NCBI GenBank assembly: GCA_051453625.1
Contig: JBOZIK010000001.1
Coordinates: 135,661,669 to 135,725,668 of the forward strand
Length of the DNA stretch: 64,000 bases
Origin: Welwitschia mirabilis
Taxonomy: Eukaryota; Gnetophyta; Gnetopsida; Welwitschiales
Reading direction: 5' to 3'
Notes under the pieces: model-generated
What the model was told of the DNA's origin: nothing
Seen by the model: the letters and a program-made list of their open reading frames with translations, nothing else
The model's database searches: none
Shown here: in pieces, positions 46,928 through 58,896 of the stretch
Position numbering within the stretch: the first letter of the stretch is position 1
How the letters are laid out: every line of letters begins with the position of its first letter
Made by a program: the position numbers and the translations under genes

Positions 46928-47012
46928 TAGATATCCCCTTTTTGATATGGGGTAAATGAAAGGAACTCCAAAATTAAAACAATATCTAAACACATGCCCA
47001 AGTTACTTTCAT

Positions 47013-47159
47013 TTTCCTTTTTTCTTTTTTTTTGCTCTTTATTTTTTTGAATTGTCTCCTCTTTCCTCTTTTTTTTTATTTTTTACTTTTCCTTTTTTCT
47101 TTTTTTTTGCTCTTTATTTTTTTGAATTGTCTCCTCTTTTCTCTTTTTTTTTAATTTTT

Positions 47160-47162
<3 letters not shown>
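47013..47162. repeat. Two tandem copies of a 75-bp pyrimidine-rich unit
   Basis: TTGCTCTTTATTTTTTTGAA occurs at about 47032 and 47107 with matching flanks CTTTTTTTTT and 'TTGTCTCCTCTTT'. Low-complexity sequence, not a gene. Confidence 0.9.

Positions 47163-47231
<69 letters not shown>
47163..47231. repeat. (TC)n microsatellite running into a gap
   Basis: About 34 TC units with one TG interruption, continuing to the 199-N gap (47232-47430). Reading frames across it are only poly-Leu/Ser or Arg/Glu runs. Confidence 0.97.
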
Positions 47232-47430
47232 NNNNNNNNNNNNNNNNNNNNNNNNNNNNNNNNNNNNNNNNNNNNNNNNNNNNNNNNNNNNNNNNNNNNN
47301 NNNNNNNNNNNNNNNNNNNNNNNNNNNNNNNNNNNNNNNNNNNNNNNNNNNNNNNNNNNNNNNNNNNNNNNNNNNNNNNNNNNNNNNNNNNNNNNNNNNN
47401 NNNNNNNNNNNNNNNNNNNNNNNNNNNNNN
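47232..47430. other. Assembly gap (199 N)
   Basis: Directly follows the TC microsatellite, which probably caused the break. Confidence 0.99.
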
Positions 47431-47639
47431 TGCTAAGTAAATCAAAGGGGATGAGAGGTGACGAAAATGGGAAATAGATCATCATAGCATCACATAATGA
47501 CAAAACAGGGTGATGGAAGGGGATGAGTGCTAAAAGATAATAAGTTAATTGAGAAGTGAGGTTAGTATCAAATAGGTCAAAGTAAATGCAAAAATTACTT
47601 TAAGGTAATTAATCACAAATAATAAAAAAAGACTAGATA

Positions 47640-48800
47640 AGAATAAACAAATAGGGATATGGAGAAGATTGATTTTTGCACCTCTAAATGCCAACTTAGA
47701 AAAGTCCATTGCTATAAGACATAAAATTTATTTAACGTTATGATCATGTGGTTTAATATTAAATAGAATAGAGTAGCATGTAATATGGATGATAATTATA
47801 ATAATTCCTATGTTTATCCTACAAAGTATCAATATAATGTCTAGAGTATAACTCAATCCAATTATCAACTGTAATAACAAGTGATACCTAACTAACTTAC
47901 CATTCAGTAACTAATATGTTCTAAATGCTTGTAAAGTTATAGTTTTGGGGTTATAGGAAAACTAAGTCAACTGGGTGTTTAGTAAGAACCATTCACCATA
48001 ATGAGGGAAGTGCAACTACTGTCAATAGCATAAGAATCCACAAGTCGAAGATAGATCATGACCAACTGATACATTGGTAGAGTTCCTGTAGCTGCTACAT
48101 CACACTACCAAAGATTCTTTTTAGGAATATGTACCTTGGTGCACTTGCAGTAGAACATCATAATCATTTTTTTCCTTTTTTTCTTTCTTTCTTTCTTTTT
48201 AAGTATTGGCCAATTAACTTGAATTATCCTTCTTTTTTTTCTTTTTTTCCTTTTTTTTAAAAAACATTGATTGATCATTAGGATGGTAAACTATAAGATT
48301 GACTACTGAAGATAAGCATTAGATTTGACATAATCAATCCTAGTACAGAATAATATAAGACATTGGAGGCCATAGATATGGAAATGCCTTAAGATTAGGT
48401 GAAATCTAATTTTAACACCATAAATGCCCTAAAGTAGGAAATCTGCTTTGATGAAAAGCTTGAATGCAATTTAACACAAGACTAAATGAATAGAAAATTA
48501 AACAAAGAAATGATCTTGATCAAGAAAATATGCTAAGGAGTTATTTAGGTAAAGGCGAAGGGAGGACATATCTCTTAATTAAGATGATCTTCCTATTTAA
48601 TCGTTTCTATCATGTTGAGAGCATATTGATAATCATTAGCATAGTCCCAACTATTATCTATTGATTCTAGGTTTTTCATAGCATCTAAACTAAGAATCTC
48701 AACTAAGTTATTCAAAATGTACTTCTCTATAAGATAAATACATATCCACTTAAAAGTTAACTCATTATAAAGATGTACCTAAAGGTTGTAGTGAGATGAA
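47640..48800 (-). pseudogene. Fragment of a B-type gypsy element: integrase tail and 3' region
   Basis: 48600-48800 read on the minus strand gives YNELTFKWICIYLIEKYILN and LVEIL, the integrase C-terminal block also seen at 18850-19000. 47950-48420 matches 18250-18650 in order ('ATGACCAACT', 'ACATCATA', 'AAGATTAGGTGAA', 'AAATGCCC'). It is therefore the same gypsy lineage as element B, broken on both sides. Confidence 0.72.
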
Positions 48801-49298
48801 CTAATAAGATAAAGAGTTGAAAAAGAGTGTGAAAGAAGAATTTAGAAAGATTAAAAGAAAGAATTTGATATAATTTTTTTCCCTTTCCCTGAAGAGAAAA
48901 TAAAAATTAAACCTAAAGAAAATGTGGCATGGATATGACTAACAGGATGACATGGTAGAAAAAGAGGCATAATAACATCAGGCTAAGTGGTATATGATGC
49001 TTTTCCATGTCTTATCTTTTAACTCATGGGACACGTGCTTCACCATATCATAGAACCTAAAAATTCCATGATTAAGAATGCCTAGCATGAAGCACAACTA
49101 GCATGGATGACCTTCTAGGAAGTTCCACCTGCAAATATAGGCCAATGTCCTCACCATAGTTAACAATCTTACAGTGATTTCATCATGCCACTTATAGCCC
49201 CTCTTCTATATATTAACTATAAAAAAATTATCTCTAGGTAAACAAATTAAGTTATAATAATCTCAAGCTAAGTAGCTTTCCCTGCTTTGCCTTTTAAC

Positions 49299-49405
49299 TC
49301 ATGGGACATGTCCCTTGTCATATCATGGAATCTAAAAATTCCATGGTTAAGCATGCCTACCATGAATAACAACTGGGATGGTTGACCTCCTAGGGAGTAC
49401 CACCT
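49299..49405 (+). pseudogene. Best preserved 5S rRNA-like unit core
   Basis: It contains GGAATCTAAAAATTCCATGG, then TTAAGCATGCCTACCATGAA and TGGGATGGTTGACCTCCTAG, aligning to the 5S rRNA segment from GGATCCCATCAGAACTCCG through the C box. The first ~28 bases and the 3' end are hardly recognisable. Similar cores lie near 49040-49130, 50071-50172, 50598-50690 and 50866-50970. Confidence 0.65.
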
Positions 49406-49558
49406 ACAAATATAGGTCAAAGCTTCCACCATAGTTGTCAGGACTATGGGTGATTTCATCATATTACTTATAGTACTTCCTTTATATATTAACTATAAAA
49501 CAATTATCTCTGGGTGGAAAAAAGAGGCAAAATAACCTTAGACTAAGTAACAGAAGAT

Positions 49559-49775
49559 AAGAAGGAGCACATTGCAAGATATATTGGTGGCCTAAGGACA
49601 ACCATCAAGGACGAGATGGCTATGGTCTATCCGAGCTCAGTAGAGGAAGCATATCAATATGCTATAAAGGATGAAGAGAAATTGCAAAGGAGAGTCACTA
49701 CTAGATTTCATTAAGGATATACCTAGTCTAGACGAAGGGGAGGCAAAATTGCAAAGGAGAGGTACTACGAGATTT
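49559..49775 (+). pseudogene. Gypsy gag fragment inserted in one array unit
   Basis: A clean frame of about 50 codons reads KKEHIARYIGGLRTTI, DEMAMVYPSSVEEAYQYAIK and DEEKLQRR, typical of the C-terminal capsid part of chromovirus-like gypsy gag. It is less decayed and richer in G+C than the array. It separates the 5' part of a unit (to 'ACTAAGTAACAG') from its continuation ('TTTTCCCTATCTTGTCTTTT'). Confidence 0.85.
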
Positions 49776-51255
49776 TCCCTATCTTGTCTTTTAACTTGTG
49801 GGATATGCCCTACATTATATCATTAAACCTAAAAATTCCATAGTGTGAATCACAACTAGAATAGATGACCTCCTAGGAATTGCCACTTATAAATATAGAT
49901 TAGGGCCTCTACCAAAGTTATTAAGCCCTCGGGTGATTTCATTATGTTACTAATAACCTACTTCCACATATTAAGTATAAAAAAATTATCTTTGCATAGA
50001 AAAAATGAGGCATAATAACCTCTGGCTAATTTATATATATTGGTTTCTCTTACCTTGCCTTTTAACTTGAAGGACACATTGTTTATCATATCATGGAACC
50101 TAAAAATTTCATGGTTAAGTACACCTATCATGGAGTGTAACTTAGATGGATGACTCCCTGAGAAGTGCCACATGCAAATATAAACTAGGGTCCCCACTAT
50201 AGTTATTAGGCCTGTGAGTAATTTCATCATGCTACTTATAGCCCTTCGTTCACATGTTAACTATAAAAAAGTTATCTCTAGGCAAAAAAATAGGCATAAT
50301 AACCTCAAGCTAAGTGGTGTATGATGGTTTTCTTTGCCTTGTCTTTTAACTCATGGAATACGCCTAGCATGAAGCACAACTAGGATAGGTGATCTCCCAA
50401 GAAGTGCCACTTACAGATATAGGCCAGGGTCTCCACCATAGTTATCAGGTCCATAGGTGATTGAATTATGCTACTTATAGCCCTTCCTCCATATATTAAC
50501 TATAAAAAAGTTATCTCTAGGTAGAAAAATGAGGCATAATAACCTTAGGATAAGTGGTATATGATGGTTTCCCCTACCTTGCCTTTTAACTTATAGGATA
50601 CATCCTTCTTCATATCATAAAACCTAAAAATTTCATGATTAAGCATGACTGGGATGGATAACCTCTTGGGAAGCGCCACTTGTAAATATAGGTCAGTGCC
50701 TCCACCATGGTTATTAGACTCGAAGGAAATTTTATTATGTTACTTACAGTCCCCACTACACACATTAACTATAAAAAAATTATCTTTAGGTGGAAAAAAT
50801 GAGGCATAATAACCTCAAGGTAAGTGGTATATAATGCTTTTCCTTGCCTTATCTTTTAACTCATGAGACATGTCCTTCGCCATCTCATGGAATCTAAAAA
50901 TTTCATGGTTAAGCACAGTTAGTATGGTGCAAAACTAGGATGGATGACCTCTTAGAAAGTACCACCTACAAATATAGGTTAGTGCCTTCATCATACTTAT
51001 CAGACCCATGAGTTATTTCATCATGCTACTTATAGTCCCCACCCCTTCCCTGCAATATTAACTATTAAAAAATTATCTCTAGGTGAAAAAGTAAGGCACA
51101 ATAACTTTAGGCTAAGTAGTATATAATGGTTTCCCTTGCCTTACCTTTTAACTCATGGGAAAATCCTTCACTATATCATGGAACCTAAAAATTTCATGGT
51201 TTTTCTAGGTCAAAAAAATGAGGCTTAACAATGTTAGGCTAAGTGGTATGATAAG

Positions 51256-51860
51256 ATGCATGATGGGAGGGAGATATACCCACTAATATCTAGTGGAATG
51301 ATGATGATGATATATTAGTAGGTAAAATAAGAAGGCTCATGCAAGGGTGTGAAAAGAATCAGGTGTATCATAGTGTGGGCTAATGTGGTATATGTTATTC
51401 TCTTCTTTCATGAGTGGAGCCTCATGGAGTGGAATATTGACAGAAACATACTAGTAATAGGGGATGAAGTGACTTCTACCATTTGGATCTAGCACTCGAC
51501 CTTTTCCATGTTGTGAACAAATATTAGTAGCACACATCCCTTCTAGGATCTAACAAACATGTTCAGCCATAGTCTGTAAAACTTAGACATGAAAACTAAA
51601 ATGTGAGATCTATGTGATGTGTGAGAAAAACTAACATTATCCTACATAAAAACCAAGGTGTATGTATATGAAATATTTCATCAAAAAAATATGTATAATG
51701 GATAACTATGCAAACTAGCTAATGAAAATGTCAAAATGACTAAATTATAGTATGAAATAAAAATTACATGTGTGTTGGATTTTATTTTAGTAATAACAAG
51801 ATTGAAGATATAGCTAATTTACTAGTTTACTTTCTTCAACATCATTTTAACTCTTCAATT
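51256..51860. other. Spacer between the 5S-like array and element E
   Basis: No gene, LTR or polypurine tract recognised. The 3' LTR expected for element E is not visible here. Confidence 0.45.
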
Positions 51861-51869
51861 TCTGTGTTT

Positions 51870-52900
51870 TTTTGTAAATGATCCTAGCCAATTCAATAAA
51901 AACTTTGAAGTCTTTTTGGTGAAGATTACTTTTAACACTAGGTATCTTACATTGTACAACCTTATATTCACATTTTTGTTTCATGTATTACTAATTTGCT
52001 TTTAGTAGAGCTAACTCTATTATAAGGCTTTTACTCACTTTTCATCTAAATTTTTTCAATTGCATAAGCCACATTTCCTTTTTCATATTAGATAATTCTA
52101 GGTCTTTACTAGCATTGTTAATATAAGAATTTTAATTTTAGTAGGCAAAACCACTTTGGTACTGGGGACTATTAAAATGAGTTCAATCCCATAGGAATTT
52201 TCATTGTAGTATGGTAAGTTCATAATGCTAAAGGTAGTGTCTCATTCCATAATTTCACATTCCCTTGTAACAACTTTTTAAGGTAATTGATTATGATCTT
52301 ATTAGTTACCTTAACTTTTCTATTTATTTGAGGGTAAAGTAAAGTTAAAAGCAAATGTTTTATCCTAAATTTATCTAAGAAATTCCTTAGTTCTTATGAC
52401 CTAAACTATGGTCATTTACTAGTGATGGTGACATATGGCATGTCAAATCTAGTGATGATTGATTGAGATGAAATTTTGGATTTGTGTAGATGTTGTTTAT
52501 CATAGTGGGTTAGAAAAGTATTTTTTCATGGTAAGAATAAATGCATGTTGTCTCGATGAGGTAGGTGTAATAGAATCAATCAAATCAATATCCCACTTCT
52601 TGAAAACCGAAATTGGATCAAAAGAAAATAATTCAATAGGCAGTTGATGTATTCTTAATAAAAAGATCTGACATGTGTGATATGTTCTTATCATCTTGAA
52701 ATAGTCATCATTCATTATTTTCCAAAAGTAACCAAACCTTATCACATAACTCAATAGTGATCTTATCTCCTGATACGGCCTAGATGATCTAGTACATATC
52801 TTTTTTAAGATGCAAGTAGCTTCACTTCACTTTAGGCATCTCAATAAGATACCATCATTTAACTTCTTATATAATTAGGAAGAAGTACATTGCTTGATCC
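51870..52900 (-). pseudogene. Gypsy integrase of element E
   Basis: Minus-strand blocks are RIHQLPIELFSFDPI, KKWDIDLIDSITPTS (first catalytic Asp intact at 52584-52586), then NGKVKVTNKIIINYLKK-like sequence with KLWNETLPLALWTYHTTM, VYSTKVVLPTKI, and DLVLKVIFT with LNWLGSF near 51900, the C-terminal domain. Stops break it repeatedly. Confidence 0.83.
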
Positions 52901-52979
52901 CTAAAGTTTTGCTTCTATAGTAATAAGATATTTTCAGGCAGCTTTTAATTAGTAAGATAATTCATTAGTATGTTATATC

Positions 52980-53900
52980 ATTTGTTATTTACTTTGGAAT
53001 TTTTTATCAATTGGCTTACCTCATCTTGTGACAACTCTAAATAAGCTACCATCAGTTGTTCATCAAGCAAATTTTGACTGATGCCTATGCATGTGATATA
53101 ATCTTTAAGAGATAAATTTCTAAAACATATTTGCATGAGGTTTGCAAGGTAATATATGAATTTATTTTCATTTATAAAGATAGTTAGAATTTCACATGGC
53201 TTAAATGACACAAGAAGCCTTCTTTTTTTTTTCAAGATATGCACCTAGAATTCTTGGCTTAGCTTCATAGTTACATGATACTTGATTGATAACTAGTTAT
53301 GAGTCACCAAAAATGTGTAATTTCTTAGAAACTACTTGAATTGCTAGCATGATTCCTCTTATCAAAACTTCACATTCAGCAATGTTGTTTATGTAATGAA
53401 AACCTAGCTTAAAAGAGAATGAGAAGATGATTTTATTATTGAGAAAGAAAAAAACTCCTACAAATCCATCATTTTGACTAGATGCACTGTCAAAAAAAAA
53501 TCAATGCATTCTAATTCTTTTTCATTTTGATGACATGAATTTCTTCATTAGGGAATTGTTTAAACTCTCATTGGAGGTTTCATTTTTAATTTTAACTAGG
53601 AAATCTACCATTTGTTTGGCTATGTACTTTCCCTTAAAATAATTTTTGTAATAGAAATTTCAAGTTAAATTTGGCAAAGATTGATGCCCATTTGATTAGT
53701 TATGTACTACCAGTAGAATATACGAGTAGATATTTTAGCAGGTTCTAGTTATTAATTGCAATTGTTTTATTTGTCATTATGTAATGACAAAACCTTTGTG
53801 AAGTGAATACTAGATTTAAACATGCCTTTTCTACACTAGCATAGTTTCTCTCATATTAGTGTAATGTCCTACTAATGTAGTTGATTAGATGATCTTGATG
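52980..53900 (-). pseudogene. Gypsy RNase H region of element E (two RNase H-like segments)
   Basis: Just after RT come LHQYERNY and TRIF-like sequence. Further down, ECIDFF, then INNIAECEVLI-like, VVSKKLHIFGDS and QVSCNYEAK-type wording marks a second, archaeal-type RNase H as in Tat/Ogre elements. The 88-codon open frame at 52978-53244 is part of it but mostly in another frame. Confidence 0.68.
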
Positions 53901-53949
53901 AAGTTCATCTCTTTGAAAGATCATCACATTAACCGAGATGAAGTGTATG

Positions 53950-54960
53950 TAAGATAAAATAACTGATTTATCCTAAGTAGACTTAGAATAATAGTAGACA
54001 TTAAATACTCTTTGATCTTATTGAAAGATTTTTAATAATTCTTGTCCCATTTGAGCTTACTGTCTTTCTTAACCAAGTGCATGAATAGCTCACATGATGT
54101 GTAAATATTGAGATAAATCGATGTATTGCTTATAGCCTATCTTGTGGACTCCATAATTCTTTTAGATTCCATGGTGGCAACATGTTAGTGACAGCCTTAA
54201 TCTTGTTTAGATTAATTTTTATGCCTTTTTAGATACCATAGATCCTAGTAATTTCCCTGATGACACATTAGACATGCATTTCTTTAGGTTTAGGCATAGA
54301 TTGTATTGTCTTACTTACATGAAGGCTTGGTTTAGATCATTGGGATGGTCAACAATTATCTTTGACTTAACTACAACATTGTTGACATAGTTTTCAATGT
54401 TGTGATGGATTATTTTATGAAAGATGAGTGTCATTACATGCTAATATGTTGCGCTAGTATTCTTTAATCCAAAGGCATCATGACTTAATAAAAGAGACAC
54501 TGTGACATTATAAAAAGTGTTTTGTGCTAATCTGCAGGATTGATGAATATTTGACTATAGCCTGAGTAACCATCTATAAACGATAAGAAATCATAATTAG
54601 TAATGTTGTTTACAAGGATGTTGATGTTTGGTAAAGAATACTTATCCTTTAAGGTAACCCTATTTAGGTCATGATAATAGTTGTAAATCTTGATCTAGCT
54701 ATTCTTATTTGGAATGATCACTATGTTTGATAGCCAATCTGAATAGTCTACTGGTTGGATAAAACCAGTAGTCAAAAGATGTTCTAGGTCTTATTTCATC
54801 ACTAACACAAGATGAGGGTTAAGCTTTCTAACTTTTTGTCTCACTGGGATCGTGTTTAGCTTTAGAATGATGTTGTGCATAACTATTAATTTAACAATAC
54901 CTGACATATTAATCAATCTATTGTGGTAGTTATTTATTGATCTTAATAGATTTATCTTAA
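53950..54960 (-). pseudogene. Gypsy reverse transcriptase of element E
   Basis: The minus strand starts LNTIPVRQKVRKLNPHLVL (54791-54860), then LSFIDGYSGYSQIFI, MPFGLKNTSATY-like, HNIENYVNNVVVKSK, NLCLNLKKCMSNVSSGKLLG and KLKWDKNY-type blocks. The palm box YVDD reads YVNN (54378-54389): both catalytic Asp are Asn. Frame shifts and stops are frequent. Confidence 0.87.
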
Positions 54961-55829
54961 TTAGTAGGGTCCAGTAGAACATCGTATGTTGCAACATCTT
55001 ATTACTTCATGAGAGGTGATTTAATATTTTCTAACTTCATTGTTTTATATGCCTCGATGTTTTCATTCATTTACTCTTGATTGGAGATGATACAAGATTT
55101 TCCTAGGAAATCACTATAATTTAAATTAACAAGATTGAGATCAACATACCTGTTAACAAGCTAACTATCTAGAGTGAAATTTAAGGGCACACTCAATCAA
55201 ATTCTTATTATAATATCCTATATAAGCTAAGTGGTTGACATAAAAACCAATGATAATGATCAAAACAAAAAAAAAAAGAAAAAAAAAATATCATAAGTTA
55301 ATTTGATTGAAAGACTTGAAAATTAAAACATGAATTGTTTAAAAGAGACTTTGCTCTTTTTTTTCTAAACAACAAATTCTAAAAAGTTTTAAAAAATTAC
55401 ATTTTGAGAGTGTTGATGAGTGGTGTGATAGGCTGAGGCTTTTTCTTAGCTACTGAGACTTTACTTAACTACACGAACTCATTTTGTATAAAGTAATTTG
55501 ACATTAATGACCTTGTCCATTGTGCTTTAGCTAAATGAGTAAATAATTTTTTTATTTTGTTTTATTTTTTCATATATACATATGTACTCTTTTTTTTGTA
55601 TTATGTTTTTTTTGTTTTAAATAATAGTGTTTTTCTTAGAAGGAGAAGAATTTTAAATTATGAGAATGGAATCCACCCACATCTAAGATTTAAGTGTCAA
55701 AAATGGATGAGATCTTCATCTTATGAGATCATGTTTGAAGTGTAATAAAGGAATAGTCACCTTCTCAGTTGCAAGAGGTGATGGTGAAGAAGATGACATG
55801 GATGGAGTCTTCATATTTGCCACAGTATG

Positions 55830-56220
55830 ATTTCATTCCAATGGCACTAAAATTTTAGAGCTAAAAAATTTTATCTTTTGATGGGATAAATATATAATTA
55901 CTCCTATGTCCATAATCCAATGACATCCCAATAATAAATTGAACACTGCTACATTATCTATTATGTAGCATTTGGTATTCGTAACTTTCTAAGCCTCTTT
56001 AATACATAAAGTGACTATACCTATTAATTTTTCTTCATGGTCATTGAACACTCTGATCATCACACCTTTCTCCGCATTTAAGAGATGGCCCATTTTAATC
56101 TTCTCGAGGCATGATGAACCTATCACATTTAATTCAGCTCTTTAATTGATGAAGGCTCTACTCACTTTGGTAGGCCTGATGTTTATAGATATATAAGGTG
56201 ATTCAATTATGTTCTTCCTC
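55830..56220 (-). pseudogene. Gypsy protease of element E
   Basis: Minus-strand YISINIRPTKVSRAFIN, then RAELNVIGSSCLEKIKMG (the active-site Asp position is Asn, 56145-56147, followed by a TAA). NAEKGVMIRVFNDHEEKLIG, CYIVDNVAVFNLLLGCHWI and HQKIKF follow, the standard protease order. Confidence 0.8.
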
Positions 56221-56639
56221 TTGAAGGTCGCAGAGATCTCATGGTGTGAGAACTAGATTGCTTCCTCATCTTCTTTGCTCTTTTGAATGTGCACTAGCTT
56301 TGAGATGGCTTCTTCCTTAGGCAGTTGAGTTTGATTAGGAGGTAATTTCAAGTTCCAATACTTTCACATATTCTTTCGAATGTGAGTCTATGAGGCTCAG
56401 ATCTCTCAGTTAATGATGTTAATTAATGATGTGCCACCTCTACTTAAAAGGTAAGCAACTGCGTTGGCACATATGATCAAGGAGTAGGATGAGTCTGGGG
56501 ATATTCTCAGGTCAATCTTAGATTACTAGGATTATAAAGGGATCATTGTCATTTTAAAATGACACATTTTATGGTGGTTGAGATGTAGAGGGTAGAAAAG
56601 GAAATCAGTTTTTCTAGATATTAGGTTGTTTATTTGCAG
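56221..56639 (-). other. Gag-protease linker of element E
   Basis: Broken minus-strand frames, no recognisable domain. It fills the expected space between the zinc knuckle and protease. Confidence 0.45.
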
Positions 56640-58680
56640 CTGCTAAGATCATGTCAAATTTTATGTTCTTTTTATTTTCGATGATGTATTGGATAATGTG
56701 CCTTAGGTTATAACAGTTTTTGGTATGATGTCCTTTGACTCGATGTTAGTCATAGTACTATATCTTCTTGGTTTAGGTGCATTGGAATCTCTTTATCAAA
56801 TTGGAGTAATTAGATTACCTTCTTTTTTAATAGCATTAAGAGGATTTGTTCCATTGGGATATTCAATTTTATAAAGATTCTTCTAGATTGAGAGATTGAA
56901 GTTTGAATTTGAGACCTATTTTGGCTATGACTTTGAGGCATGTATGTCTATTGTTGAGGTTGTAATGATGGTGGAGGATTTACTTATCATGGCAGAGGGT
57001 AGTATAGTTAATGATAAACTAGTTGAGGAGCAAAACTTAGTGGAGTGAGAGGAACTTAAGATGTCATTAGTCTCATCACTAGATTACGCATTGGTCAAGG
57101 NNNNNNNNNNNNNNNNNNNNNNNNNNNNNNNNNNNNNNNNNNNNNNNNNNNNNNNNNNNNNNNNNNNNNNNNNNNNNNNNNNNNNNNNNNNNNNNNNNNN
57201 NNNNNNNNNNNNNNNNNNNNNNNNNNNNNNNNNNNNNNNNNNNNNNNNNNNNNNNNNNNNNNNNNNNNNNNNNNNNNNNNNNNNNNNNNNNNNNNNNNNN
57301 NNNNNNNNNNNNNNNNNNNNNNNNNNNNNNNNNNNNNNNNNNNNNNNNNNNNNNNNNNNNNNNNNNNNNNNNNNNNNNNNNNNNNNNNNNNNNNNNNNNN
57401 NNNNNNNNNNNNNNNNNNNNNNNNNNNNNNNNNNNNNNNNNNNNNNNNNNNNNNNNNNNNNNNNNNNNNNNNNNNNNNNNNNNNNNNNNNNNNNNNNNNN
57501 NNNNNNNNNNNNNNNNNNNNNNNNNNNNNNNNNNNNNNNNNNNNNNNNNNNNNNNNNNNNNNNNNNNNNNNNNNNNNNNNNNNNNNNNNNNNNNNNNNNN
57601 NNNNNNNNNNNNNNNNNNNNNNNNNNNNNNNNNNNNNNNNNNNNNNNNNNNNNNNNNNNNNNNNNNNNNNNNNNNNNNNNNNNNNNNNNNNNNNNNNNNN
57701 NNNNNNNNNNNNNNNNTGGTTGATTGACAACAACAATGTTCTTTAGGTTACTGCCTCTAGTGTTATTGTTGTCCTTTTTGGATGATTTCTTTTGGGACAT
57801 GTTGCCAAATTTTATGACTCCTTTTTATTCTTCTATAACTTTTTCTCTTAGCCAACGTAATAGCTTATTTGAAATTCTCGAAGCATTGCATTCTCATATC
57901 TTTAGATATATATAGTATACATGACTTGGCAAAAAGGTATGTCGTGTCTGAGTCTGCGATGAAAGTCTCTAGTTGTAGTGTAATGACTCTCCTTTGATGT
58001 GCATATTCTTGTATAGTTTCATTGAAATATTATTGCATAATGGTTAAAGTGTCTAAAGTCATCCTTTTTGAGATGTTGATTGAATAGTATTGGACGAACA
58101 TTTTTAAAAGTTGTTTCAAACCTGTGACAGAATGAATAAGTATGTGGTGATATTACTTCAGAGCTTGTCTCTTTAGAGAGCAATAGAATAGATGACATGC
58201 AGTGTTGCAGTCAACATTGTACATATGGCATGTGTGTTTGAAATTCTTGACATCATGATGGGATCTTTTATGCCACTGAACTTTTCAAAATCTAGCATTC
58301 GTTTGGTGTCAGGATTTTACAACGGATAAAGTGTTGAATGGGGGTATCATGGAAATCAGATTCTAAATAACTTTTCTTGCTCTGAAGACCTCATTTTAGG
58401 TCATTAATAGCTTCCTAGATGGTAGTTAAATCGGGTTGGTGGAGAGCTCTATTTTTAGCTTTCTTATCTCTGGGTGGTTCTTCTCTATGTATGGAGTATT
58501 TGAATAAGCTACCATCGTTAGCCTAATTCTTTGGATCTTGCACTCATGGTTGCAGCTAGGTTTTTGGACTTTCCTCATGACCCCATTCATTAATGAACTC
58601 TTTATCATTGCTTCCTTCATAGAGGTGTTTATTCTCAGGGTCTAACTTTTTTTGACTGGTCAACCCTAACCTCTTAGATG
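56640..58680 (-). pseudogene. Gypsy gag of element E (interrupted by gap)
   Basis: The N-terminal side (58680 down) holds DTKRMLDFEKFSGIKDPIMM, where FxGxxDP is the capsid entry motif, and TMLTATLHVI. YYDQHRVKGHHTKNCYNLRH near 56700-56760 is the zinc-knuckle region with its first Cys lost. A 616-N gap cuts the middle (57101-57716). Confidence 0.78.
57101..57716. other. Assembly gap (616 N)
   Basis: Inside the gag of element E. Long frames spanning it carry no information. Confidence 0.99.
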
Positions 58681-58896
58681 GCATAACATAGATTAGCTTA
58701 TTAGGGTGCACAAGGTATGGGTCTTAATAGGTTCTATAGTCCATGACCACATAAAGCTCATCCGCTGCAAGTGTACAAGGGTCTTGTTAGATGAGGAGTT
58801 CGTACATCTCTTTAGAAATGCCAGTTAAGATAAGGCAATGAGAAGGGTAAATGGAAAAGATCAAATGAACAATAAAAAAAGTCACAAAAGAGGCCC

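Larger units (their letters stand above)
48965..51255 (+). repeat. Tandem array of ~240-290-bp units with a 5S rRNA-like core
   Basis: Units begin with AGGCATAATAACCTCAGGCT-like sequence at 48965, 49250, 49525, 50008, 50292, 50532, 50802, 51094 and 51221. Spacings are 285, 275, 483 (with an insert), 284, 240, 270, 292 and 127 (truncated). Each full unit has a core such as GGTTAAGCATGCCTAGCATG followed by AACTAGGATGGATGACCTCC and TAGGAAGTGCCAC. This follows the plant 5S rRNA box A and box C order (GTTAAGCGTGCTTGGGC, then TAGGATGGGTGACCTCC and TGGGAAGTCC). The unit length suits a 5S gene plus spacer. All copies are decayed, so none should be functional. Confidence 0.75.

Noticed and set aside
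46956-47503. Frames of 95-173 codons with poly-Leu/Ser or Arg-Glu runs
   Set aside because: Translations of the TC microsatellite, pyrimidine tract and N-gap.
49268-50230. Two similar minus-strand frames (64 and 90 codons) sharing 'LGGQPSQL/SGSHPSKL'-like sequence
   Set aside because: They are the antisense of neighbouring 5S-like tandem units; the similarity reflects the DNA repeat, not a protein family.
48965-51255. CRISPR array
   Set aside because: Units are ~270 bp, diverged along their whole length, with no short identical repeats or unique spacers. The context is a plant nuclear genome.
57061-57800. Three overlapping frames of 213-238 codons on both strands
   Set aside because: They span the 616-N gap; apart from a short minus-strand gag piece they contain no sequence.
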